A DNA stretch of 26,128 bases from Lishizhenia sp. GTDB lineage: Bacteria; Bacteroidota; Bacteroidia; Flavobacteriales_D; Crocinitomicaceae. Shown here piece after piece: positions 7,012-16,100 of this stretch. A model generated the notes under the pieces. It worked only from the letters and a program-made list of their open reading frames with translations, searched no databases and was not told the DNA's origin. A program made the position numbers and the translations under genes. Where the stretch lies: contig SKHH01000219.1 of NCBI GenBank assembly GCA_007117055.1, forward strand, positions 1-26,128, read 5' to 3'. How positions within the stretch are numbered: position 1 is the stretch's first letter; each line of letters begins with the position of its first letter.

Positions 7012-7662
7012 TTAGGTGCAAATATCCGCTACCGGCCCACTCATCCAAATACCATTTTCATGCCATTCAATATTGTAAACAGCATCAGCTATAACAATTT
7101 CTGAAGATGCAGAAATGTCGTTTAGATCAATCACAGCTATCAATGGCTTGTTAATAAGATTAACAACAGCATCGATATAAAGCACTCCATATTTGAATGT
7201 TTTCGTTAAAGCAGTGAAAACAACATCCGAAGCATCCCATTTGGTAATAGGGCCAGTACGAGTAAGAGCAGCATCCTGAACAGTCGCTCCACCAGTAGTG
7301 TAGCCATCCCCAGAAGCTACTTCATAAAAAGAAACGTCAATAATGGCTGTCCAAGAAACATCTCCATCAGTTGTCGTATTTCCTTCAGTTTCTACCCAAG
7401 TAGGTTCTGTCACACCCGATGTTCCTCCGGTGGTACAATGAAAATAAAAACCGGAAGGGGTAACGGGCAATACTTTATCTCCAACCTGATAAACAGTCGC
7501 AGATGCCCATGTATCTGGGACACTCCAAATGTGATGCAAACCTAAATTAGGAATGTAATCTTTATCTACCAACGCTAATTTGATGTTTGGATTTAAAAGA
7601 CTGATTGTTCCGTTTTTAGTATAAATCCCTGTTTGGTAGTAAAAATCAATAGATACAGACAT
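7012..7662 (-). CDS. Tail protein with inserted carbohydrate-binding-like module
   Basis: A 216-residue protein. Residues about 50-107 hold a module frequent in phage tail and fibre proteins: TWASATVYQVGDKVLP, then YFHCTTGGTSGVTEPTW and DGDVSWTAI. This resembles small chitin or carbohydrate-binding folds, although the ligand here is not known. The flanks (1-49 and 108-216) read as one tail protein interrupted by the module, with IDFYYQTGIY at the start and KTFKYGVLYIDAVVN, KPLIAVIDLND later. A strong AAAGGAGG binding site precedes the ATG. It lies between the propeller gene and the LamG gene, in the fibre region. Confidence 0.6.
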   Translation of the reverse strand: MSVSIDFYYQTGIYTKNGTISLLNPNIKLALVDKDYIPNLGLHHIWSVPDTWASATVYQVGDKVLPVTPSGFYFHCTTGGTSGVTEPTWVETEGNTTTDGDVSWTAIIDVSFYEVASGDGYTTGGATVQDAALTRTGPITKWDASDVVFTALTKTFKYGVLYIDAVVNLINKPLIAVIDLNDISASSEIVIADAVYNIEWHENGIWMSGPVADICT

Positions 7663-7673
7663 ATTGCCTCCTT

Positions 7674-10600
7674 TTAACTAAGAACAAAATCCCACGCTGT
7701 TTCTTGGATATCTTCAAAATCTTGTAGTAAAAAAAGATCATTAGAATAAACAGCATAATATCGTTGAGTACACAGCATTAATAATCCATTTCTATGAATA
7801 AGCCTGTAAACATGATGCGGTGTTGCGTTGACTGCTTTAATCAACGTGCCTGTAGTAATATTAATCTTATAAAGTCTTCCAGTTGATGTGCCCGCATACA
7901 CAAAATCATTATCTATCGCTATATTGTAAATAACTTCAGAAGTTATTATAAAGGTCCATATAATTTGCTTGGTTATCTTATCAATTTTCAAAATATGTCC
8001 TAAATTGGTACAAGTATATAAATAATGGTCATCTACATGTATATCTTGAATAGTAGCTGGAATATTTATAAATTTTTCATCTGTATATGTCATTGTATGT
8101 TTATTTAATACAAGAATATCAAATTGATCAGCTCCCCAGGAAATAATTCCGCCTGCATATAGTTTATCACCCTCAATACATAAAGCATGAAATGAATGAG
8201 CCGAGGAAGTACTTCCATATGTATATAAAATTTCATTATCCATAGTTTCAGTATTAATTTTATTTATTCTGGCTCTTGCTTTTCCCACATACAAATATCC
8301 TTCATCTGTAATCATAGTGCGTATATTCGCATTTGTATGTAATGTTCCTAAATCTTTGTAACCCCCATGTTGTAATGTGAAATCATCTTTTCTTAATTTT
8401 ACTATTTTATGTAAATTATTAAAAGCTAGTTCGTGTGTGAAATAAATATAATTATCATCTGCGGCCATTAAATGGATAGTATCAAAATTACTAACATACA
8501 AAGTATCATCTGTCATAGTTGTTTTATTAATTTTTATAATTGCCCCGATTTTGTCATTTCCACAAATATATATTTCATTATTATTATCTTTATAAATATG
8601 ACGCATATCATGAAGAGCACTAAGAGTAATCCCGTCTACAGAGAATGGTCTATATAATGTTAAATATGATAAGTTGTCGTCATATTTAGTAACACGAGAA
8701 TTACGTTGACGGCAATAAATATGCCCATCATCCCAATACATATTAGTAGTATATAAATCCCCCGAATCTACATTTGTATTAGTAGCAGTTTGAAACAACC
8801 ATTCATTTCCTGAAATTAAATATTTTTCGATGCTTCTCGATAATACGCTAGTAGAATGTTTATATATATAAATATGATCATATGGATCAAAACAAATAGC
8901 ATAAATCCAAGCAATAGTACCAAAAAAAAGAGGGGCTGTTTCTATTAATTCAAAAGTATCTGCATTCCATCTAGTAATCCCTTCATTTCTTGAAGATATA
9001 TAAATTTCTCCTTTGTATAGCTTCATATCATAAATAGCACTGCCTATATTATAATTATCAGGTATAATTGGAGAAACGAGAACACCGTCTTCTAAATCAA
9101 ACTTTCGTACAATACTACCATCAACTACATACAACTTATCATTATAATAAATAGCAAATCTACCGTAACTTAAACTTGTTGAAAAATAATGTACTACATT
9201 TGTATCTTCGTCTATTATACAATTATGACGGAAAGAAGAAGTACCAACGAATATATCACCATTTGGTAATTCTTCTAAACAATCAACTCCGATATTTGAT
9301 GTAGAAGAACTTGTGGCTTCTGAATCCGGTATTACTGTATAATTTAATATAGTCTTCGTTACCATATCCATTTTATATATGCATAATGTATCACATATAT
9401 ACATATAACCATTTGAATGTATAAAAAATCTACTCAATGTTTGAGGGTATCTTTTAACAATCTGCATAGGATTTGTTTTCTTTAATTCAATCAATGAACC
9501 CCTATTATTTCCAACAAAACCAGAAAAAAATTCAACTGTGCTAAAAGAAATAAAACTAGACCAATCAGACCAGCCCAAAATCGAACCTTTATATCTGCAA
9601 CGTACAGAATAACCCTCATTATTTTCCTGTAAACTTCCAAAAATATGTGTTGTGCTTGAAGATTCATTTGTATAAGTATCAACTAAAATTCCATTTTTAT
9701 ATACTTCTAATTCCGTTTGTAAATGTTGTTCTATATCAATAGAAGAAATAAAATTTGAAGTTTTAATTATCATTTTACTAAAATCAGTTTCAAAATTATT
9801 CTCTGGATACTCAATATTAACAATATTTGGAACAGGATTTGAGTAAGTGTAACTAACAAATTTACTCCAACTGCCCCAACCTAACGTCTCTCCTTTATAT
9901 CTTGCTCTAACCTTACATGTTTCACCAATAGGATAATTAGGAAAATCAGGTACAATGTTAAGTAAATTACTTGGATTTTCCTCACTTGTAAAAATTAATT
10001 CATTATTTTTATAAACCTCCCATTCACTCGCTATATGATTATCAATTATCTTTTTAGCTATGAATTCACTTCCTATTATCGGATTATTAAAAGAAACATC
10101 AATATCATTTTCTTGTGGAGAAAGTATTTCCACATGCTGTATATATGGTTCACTTATATACATTTCCAATTTCCAATTAATTTCTAATTTAAAAGACTCA
10201 TCAAAATTGATAGCAGTAACATTTACCCCATCACATTCAAAAAGAAGAAGCATCAGTAAAAGATCACCATGATATAAAACAGCACAATTCACTTGTTGAT
10301 CAATAAAACGCAAATAGGTTGTATCTGCACTCCAACTTAGAATATTATCCGTTATTTCTAATTGAATATTTTGCAGATCAAATCCATTTTCTGGATACCA
10401 TTTACCTGGAGCAATTTGGTAAGAAGAAATTGAAGAAAATAAACTGTCTTCAAGGTCTGGAATATAGTTATTCAAAAAAGCTACTTTCATTCCTTCGCTA
10501 AGATTCACATCATTAGTGAGCATCTTTTCATAAAACTGATTGAAAAGATAAATGTTTGTGGAAGTTACATCTTTGAAAGAAGTAGGAGATTCAGTGTCTC

Positions 10601-10961
10601 CGTGATAAACAGTATTGTATCCATTATTCCACACATTTTTAGTGGATAAATCTTCGGATTGTTCTTGATTCCCAAAATAAACAAAAAAGATATTTTTGTT
10701 TAACGAAGGAAGCCTAACCCAAAATTCAGCTATTTCTTCATTTAAATCGTATCTCGCTTTTTGAAAATCCAGAACTGTCTCCCTATCCTCATCAACGAAT
10801 ACTAAATCATTCCCATCACTTCTCGCCAAACCAAAATCAAAATTCTGGCTTGTTAATTTCACATACAACGGGTGATTTATTTGTTGTGAAGACAGAGAGG
10901 AGTTATCGTACTTTAAAAGAATACGATAACTATACTCTGAACGATCAAATACGAAAGGCAT
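7674..10961 (-). CDS. Tail adhesion protein: DUF2341, two FN3-like modules and beta-propeller
   Basis: A 1095-residue protein. Residues about 1-125 match DUF2341: YSYRILLKYDNSSLSS, LYVKLTSQNFDFGLARSDG, FWVRLP and VYFGNQ. Two related modules at about 275-375 and 376-475 each end VR-RYKG--LGW-x-WS. The second has an exact WSDWS box. From about 480 to the end there are repeated strands of the kind IYYNDKLYVVDGSIVRKFD, GEIYISSRNEGITRWN, DDHYLYTCTNLGHILKIDK and DNDFVYAGTSTGRLYKIN, spaced about 40-50 residues apart. That is a beta-propeller of seven or more blades, like PQQ or WD-type sensors. The DNA is among the most AT-rich in the window. Likely a distal fibre or receptor-binding protein. Ligand unknown. 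Confidence 0.75.
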   Translation of the reverse strand: MPFVFDRSEYSYRILLKYDNSSLSSQQINHPLYVKLTSQNFDFGLARSDGNDLVFVDEDRETVLDFQKARYDLNEEIAEFWVRLPSLNKNIFFVYFGNQEQSEDLSTKNVWNNGYNTVYHGDTESPTSFKDVTSTNIYLFNQFYEKMLTNDVNLSEGMKVAFLNNYIPDLEDSLFSSISSYQIAPGKWYPENGFDLQNIQLEITDNILSWSADTTYLRFIDQQVNCAVLYHGDLLLMLLLFECDGVNVTAINFDESFKLEINWKLEMYISEPYIQHVEILSPQENDIDVSFNNPIIGSEFIAKKIIDNHIASEWEVYKNNELIFTSEENPSNLLNIVPDFPNYPIGETCKVRARYKGETLGWGSWSKFVSYTYSNPVPNIVNIEYPENNFETDFSKMIIKTSNFISSIDIEQHLQTELEVYKNGILVDTYTNESSSTTHIFGSLQENNEGYSVRCRYKGSILGWSDWSSFISFSTVEFFSGFVGNNRGSLIELKKTNPMQIVKRYPQTLSRFFIHSNGYMYICDTLCIYKMDMVTKTILNYTVIPDSEATSSSTSNIGVDCLEELPNGDIFVGTSSFRHNCIIDEDTNVVHYFSTSLSYGRFAIYYNDKLYVVDGSIVRKFDLEDGVLVSPIIPDNYNIGSAIYDMKLYKGEIYISSRNEGITRWNADTFELIETAPLFFGTIAWIYAICFDPYDHIYIYKHSTSVLSRSIEKYLISGNEWLFQTATNTNVDSGDLYTTNMYWDDGHIYCRQRNSRVTKYDDNLSYLTLYRPFSVDGITLSALHDMRHIYKDNNNEIYICGNDKIGAIIKINKTTMTDDTLYVSNFDTIHLMAADDNYIYFTHELAFNNLHKIVKLRKDDFTLQHGGYKDLGTLHTNANIRTMITDEGYLYVGKARARINKINTETMDNEILYTYGSTSSAHSFHALCIEGDKLYAGGIISWGADQFDILVLNKHTMTYTDEKFINIPATIQDIHVDDHYLYTCTNLGHILKIDKITKQIIWTFIITSEVIYNIAIDNDFVYAGTSTGRLYKINITTGTLIKAVNATPHHVYRLIHRNGLLMLCTQRYYAVYSNDLFLLQDFEDIQETAWDFVLS

Positions 10962-11935
10962 TATGCAGATTCTCCAGCAGCTTTAAATGAGAAACTATTA
11001 CCGCTATAAGACGAAGCATTTTCTGGAACTACTTGCTTAAACCATACTGGAATAGCAGCAGGTATTGTCCTAAAGATAATGGTATCTCCAGTACTCCAGG
11101 TTCCGCCAAAACCAAGATTATTCAATGTAAAGTAGGGATCACTAAAATTAGAATTTAAAGGGGAAAACGATGTGGATGTATTTCCGCTTGTAACACTTCC
11201 GACAACGCTCCCTACACAATCAAAAGCAGACGACGAAGTAAAGGACAAAGTCCAAGTATCGAAAACACCCCCTATACTGTCAACAATAATTGGGTATTCC
11301 CCTATATCAAAAACCCCGCTAGCAGAAGAAATGTCCCAATTATCAAAAGAACCCTTCACATCTCCGCAATCAATACAAGAAGAAACTGTCTTACCAATAT
11401 CGAAAGTGTTACTGATCTGATCACCTGCATCAAGGGTTATTGTTACCACATCCCCTGTTTTTGAAATAGACACATTATGATGGTATTCTTCGTTTGTTCC
11501 GTCGCTTATACAGATAGTATCTCCGTTGTAAAACACAACCAAACTATCACTCTCTAACATTACATCAAAAACAGATGTGCCCGCTTCAAGAACAGAGGAG
11601 AGGAAGCCCGCTCCGTATTCTCTGGGGGAAGTTATATCATTTTGTGTATCTGTCTGAGTACCTGCAAAGAAAGAAACGTAATCTTCAGCAGGGGTGATGC
11701 TTCCCATATAAATTATTCCATTATACAATGTTAAACTATCAGCATTAGCTACCTTCAAAAACAGCTTCCTATATCTCGTTATCCCAGCAGCCCTTTCTGC
11801 TTCTTTAACGTCAGGAAACAGGTTGTTTCGTACATTGCTCACAATCTGGGAATTACTCATTCTACCGCCATTTGCTACTGTATTTGTAACAACAGCAGAC
11901 CTATACCATTTCAGATCACTTGCTACGATGCTCAT
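10961..11935 (-). CDS. Tail structural protein of a conserved siphovirus family
   Basis: A 324-residue protein with a well-conserved N-terminus: SDLKWYRSA, NGGRMSNSQIVSNVRNNLFPD, then AERAAGITRYRKLFLKVAN and TPAEDYVSFFAGTQTDTQ. The C-terminus (GDTIIFRTIPAAIPVWFKQV, VPENASS) is also conserved in the family. The middle, about 170-270, is Ser/Gly/Thr-rich and holds three cysteines and short FDIG or GVFD repeats (SCIDCGD, GVFDIG, GVFDTW), which look like a variable insert. Family members are encoded near tail hub genes of siphoviruses and are annotated as tail or structural proteins. AAGGAGG precedes the start. The stop is TAATG with the propeller gene. Confidence 0.65.
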   Translation of the reverse strand: MSIVASDLKWYRSAVVTNTVANGGRMSNSQIVSNVRNNLFPDVKEAERAAGITRYRKLFLKVANADSLTLYNGIIYMGSITPAEDYVSFFAGTQTDTQNDITSPREYGAGFLSSVLEAGTSVFDVMLESDSLVVFYNGDTICISDGTNEEYHHNVSISKTGDVVTITLDAGDQISNTFDIGKTVSSCIDCGDVKGSFDNWDISSASGVFDIGEYPIIVDSIGGVFDTWTLSFTSSSAFDCVGSVVGSVTSGNTSTSFSPLNSNFSDPYFTLNNLGFGGTWSTGDTIIFRTIPAAIPVWFKQVVPENASSYSGNSFSFKAAGESA

Positions 11936-11953
11936 TTATATTCCTCCTTAAAG

Positions 11954-12790
11954 TTATGGCACGGTGAATTCATCATTTTGTATTTCATCAAGATTTGTTG
12001 GAAGATAATCCATACGGGATACTTTCAATGGATATGTTTGCCCTCTTCGTAAAGTAACAGGCGGAGTGATTCCGTCAGAATTTGTTGTAACAATTTGACC
12101 GGAAATACCAGAATCAATAGTCACCGTCGCATTGCTTAAAGGAACACCGCTGGAAATATCAACTACTTTAAAGCGAACAGGTCTATTAGTGGCCTCCTCA
12201 TCTTTATCATACTGTACATTGAACGCTTCTAAAACTACTTCATCCTGCATAATCATACACATATTATTTTTGGCAGGATTTGAGATAATCCAAAAACGAT
12301 AACTAACAGGTGTGCTGTAGTACACGTTTAATGCCCCAAATACTTTCTTGCCGGATGATATTTTTATGCACTTTCCTTCCCCTAGTTCATAGTCATATTG
12401 ACTAGCTTTTCCAGCAAACCCTGTAAAATTGCCGTCAGCATCAAATGCACAGTAATGCCCTTCGATTTTCCCCATTTTCGGTAAATCGTATATAATATTG
12501 GATGCTTCCGCCGTGTCACTTTTATCGAACACAACTTCTTCCCATAACCATATATCTACATCTTTTGTAGGGTGGATACCCCAACCAGTATAACCCCCGC
12601 CTTTACTCCGCCCATTATGCGTCATTGTCACCCTTGGCAATAACTTACGCGAACACAAGTAAACTTGTATATTTCCGCCATCACTAACTGATGTTGTTAC
12701 TTCATAAGGTTTACATGAACTATCATCTTCTGACGTAGAAGCAGAATATTTTATCGTAACACTGGAATTAGCTAAGGATTTGGTACTCAT
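11954..12790 (-). CDS. Tail tip protein with C-terminal Ig/carboxypeptidase-regulatory-like domain
   Basis: A 278-residue protein. The body (about 1-200) is beta-rich with several Trp residues (GGGYTGWGIHP; DVDIWLWEEVVF) and is not assigned to a named family. Residues about 203-278 look like a carboxypeptidase-regulatory or Ig-like module: VRFKVVDISSGVPLSNATV, then TNSDGITPPVTLRRGQTYPL and VSRMDYLPT. Such modules are usual on tail tips and fibres. The gene shares ATGA with the upstream tail-tip gene and lies 18 bases before the strong binding site of the 324-residue gene. A structural role at the tip is inferred from context. Confidence 0.6.
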   Translation of the reverse strand: MSTKSLANSSVTIKYSASTSEDDSSCKPYEVTTSVSDGGNIQVYLCSRKLLPRVTMTHNGRSKGGGYTGWGIHPTKDVDIWLWEEVVFDKSDTAEASNIIYDLPKMGKIEGHYCAFDADGNFTGFAGKASQYDYELGEGKCIKISSGKKVFGALNVYYSTPVSYRFWIISNPAKNNMCMIMQDEVVLEAFNVQYDKDEEATNRPVRFKVVDISSGVPLSNATVTIDSGISGQIVTTNSDGITPPVTLRRGQTYPLKVSRMDYLPTNLDEIQNDEFTVP

Positions 12791-13182
12791 ATTTCTACCA
12801 ACCTAAGTATAAGCAAATATTTTGAATTATCATCTGGTTTCGCATAACCTTCAAAAGGAAGGCTTGTCTCTATCGGAGTATCCCAATACCGGAAAAGAAC
12901 AGTGAATGCCCTTGCATCATGCAAAGTTAAAATCATCTCATGATTTTCTAAATTAGCCCAAGTGTATAACTTGAGAATAGTCTGTCTATCCGTAAGCGCA
13001 TTCGATCCTTGAAGAGTAAGAGGTCTTCCTTTTTTTGCAAAGGAAGGCTCTATAAGAAGATCACCCTCAATCGAATAGTGCATCTGCGCTTTTCTATTAA
13101 CCCAAGTAAACTCATCTTCCCAAATAAGTTCATAGGGTAAAACAATATTTTCAGATAACAATGTTGAATATAAAGTTATCAT
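12787..13182 (-). CDS. Tail tip protein downstream of the tape measure
   Basis: A 131-residue, beta-rich protein immediately after the tape measure. Recognisable features are LIWEDEFTWVNRKAQMHYS, a GDLLIEPSFAKKGRPLTLQG segment, and DARAFTVLFRYW followed by a YLLILRLVEI end. This pattern occurs in small tail proteins of siphoviruses encoded at this site. The place corresponds to lambda gpM or a distal tail protein, the first ring at the tip end of the tube. I know the pattern but not a fixed name for the family. Its ATG follows the tape measure stop directly, and its stop makes an ATGA overlap with the next gene. Confidence 0.6.
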   Translation of the reverse strand: MITLYSTLLSENIVLPYELIWEDEFTWVNRKAQMHYSIEGDLLIEPSFAKKGRPLTLQGSNALTDRQTILKLYTWANLENHEMILTLHDARAFTVLFRYWDTPIETSLPFEGYAKPDDNSKYLLILRLVEI

Positions 13183-16100
13183 TTAGTGCATCCTTTTATC
13201 AATAAACTTAATCCTTTCAACAAAATCTCTGGCCATTTTCTCATCCATTTTTGCTTCGTAAATTTTTCCGCCTAAATTCAAATTCACATTAGCTGTAAAA
13301 CCTGATTTATGTTCTTCAACAAATCCACCCTTATTATACCGGGCTATATTTGTCAAATCAGAAAAAGAAGATTTGTTCTTTGGATAATAATCAGCAAATC
13401 CACCTTTATTGAACCCTTGTGCTAAATCTTTCGGAATTAATTTGCTCCTCAATGCTTCCATAAATCCACGCCCGTAATAATCAACGACACTGACAGGCTG
13501 CACATACTCCCCTCTAGTAAGCAAAGCAGGTACATCATCCTTCGTTCCTTTACCTCCAGGAACAACTCCTCCGGTTGCTAATTTATGTGTTTCTTCTACA
13601 TCTCCAATAAATCCGCCAGCGTTATTCGTATAAACTTTAGTAACATAAATAGTATGATAGGATTTGGTGTGCAGTCCGTCTAATTGGTTATGATACTTCC
13701 AAGCAGATATTAAATCAGCTAAACCTGTGACTGTTATATCGTGCGTGGATAAGGTGTGCGCTATCTCTCGGTCCTCACTAAAAGTCTTATGATAAAAATA
13801 AGTTCTTGCGAGATTCTTAAGTTCTTCACTATCTATCTGAATTTCATGTTCTGATTCAGTTGTGTCCTGTTCATCAAGAGCAGCGTGTAGATTGTAGGTA
13901 TATTCTAAATCCTCCCAATCACCTACCTCTATTTCATGTGACGAATCTGAATCCCAGCCATCTAACTCGTCATGTGCTCCATAAACAGAGAATAAATCGG
14001 CTATCTGCTCTTCATCTAACTCAATCTGATGACTAGACGCAGTTTCTTCGTCATCTAAAGCACCGTGTAAACTATGGGCATCTGCCAAATTGCTAACTTT
14101 GGCTTTGTCAATTTCAATATTATGTTTAGACTGAGTTTCTTCCCCGTCTAAGTCTTCATGCATAGCATATGTGCCCGTTAATAAATCTAACCCGGTTTCA
14201 TCAACATTAATTTGGTGAGAAGACTCTGTATCTCTATCAACACCATCAAATATATCAATAAGCTGCTCATAAACTTCAATCGATTCTTCTACTCCTTGAG
14301 TTTCATGGCGAGAAGTTGTTTCTGTATCTGCTTTTTCTACAGCTTCCACTAATTTTTCATATTCTTCTTTGGCTTCCGTAACCTGGGAAAAATGAACAAT
14401 CAATGTAATTTCTTTCTGTATTCCCTCAACAAATCTCTGCAACAAATCTGCCATTTGTGCAATTTTTTCAGAAAGAGGAAGAGTCGCAGACCCATCACCA
14501 AGCATATGAACTATTATTTGCCCTTCTTGCAATGTTCCAAAACCACGAAGAAAATCATCCAGCATTCTCTGTGCATTGGTAATAGATTCACCCAATTCTG
14601 CGCTGCTACCTCCAACATTTCCTACAAAATCAACACCTACACTTCCATTTGGTATGCCATCGATTTCGCGCAGAGCCACATCGACAACATTTTTCACAGT
14701 CGTGATATAATCAGTTAGCTTTTCCTCTCCATCAGGTCCTGTAGCTTCAATTCGCAAAGCCACAAGTTGTAAATGATTAAGATTCATTCTAATAGCATCT
14801 AGCTCTGCTGTCACACTTTCCTGTGATCCTTGTTCTAAAGTAAGAGATAAAGCTATAGGATCATTTTTAATTTTTGCACGTAACTCCGATACTTGTCTTT
14901 CTATTTCATTTACTTCTAATTGCGCTAATTGAATATCAAGTACAAATTGAGCTGTCTGTAATTTCTCTAATTCTTGATAAACGTCATTCAAAGCACCTTG
15001 CAAAGAGCGAATATTAATTTCCGCCATAGCTGCATTTTGTGATTGTTCCTGTAACGCTGCTCTCCCTGCTTGTCTTTGTAAATCAAAAGTCTGAATTATT
15101 TTTTGTTCTGCCTCATTACGAAGATCAACCTTTTTAGTCACCGTTCCTATTTTGTTTCCGTGTATATCATATTGATTAGCTACTACATCTAATTCTTTAT
15201 GAAGATTACTAGCATATCCTCGAGCAGAATCCAAATATCTTTTTACAGCTTCATAATCTCCAGCAGCAAGAGCTTGTCTGGCAAGAGACATTTGACGATC
15301 AAACATCATCCTATCATTCTCCGCTTGCTGCTGCTCATTCATATGCCTGCGACGAAGATTATTAATATACTCAAATTGTTGTCCTTCTATTGCATTTAAT
15401 TCTTTTCTTATCCGTGCAATTTCACGCGCAGCTTGAGCATGTGCATTGATTTCTTGCTGCAACATAGCTTCAAGTTGACGTACATAATCTTTAGCTAAAT
15501 TTTCTAATGATGCGTACATCCTACGCCGAGATTCTAAAGCTTCTCTTGATCCATTTTCTGTTATTCTCCTTATATCTCTCTCTTGATCTTGTATTGATTG
15601 GACATACCCTGCGCCATGTTGCAAAATAGCATTGTATGTTTCCAAATGACGCCTTACATTTTCATCAGCAGCATTTTGTTCAATCTCCGCTATCAACTGA
15701 ATACGCTTCTTTTGCTCCTCATAATATTCTTCATATAATTGTCTACGCTCATTAAAAGCATCTTGTGTAATCACATTAATTTGGAAATTCCTATCTCGTT
15801 CAAGATCGACCCTGGCATTTATCATCGAAGTCTCATACTGGAGTTCCCTATCAATCTCGGCTATGCGTCTATCCACTCCCTCCTTATGAATCTGACTTTG
15901 CCTTTCTATACTTTGAATTTTAACTTGAGCTAAGGTATTTTCAGCTTGATTCATCAAATTTGTTATCTGTCCATAATGATCAACTTGCTTCTGATAAATC
16001 GACCTTAAAAGATCATCAGAAAGCTTTTTGCGCTTATCAGCCATCGCCCTTTCTTGTTCAAATTGATTAAATCCTAAAGCCTTAAGTTTTTCCCCGTGTT

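Noticed and set aside
7240..7271. Shared LTRTGP-TK motif in the 216-residue protein and the tail tube N-terminus
   Set aside because: Only nine residues with a short surrounding DNA similarity. The rest of the proteins is unrelated, so chance or a tiny convergent loop is the simpler explanation.
9491..9682. Second minus-strand frame inside the propeller gene
   Set aside because: It is a different phase of the same DNA as the FN3-like modules, which have clear conserved motifs in the main frame.
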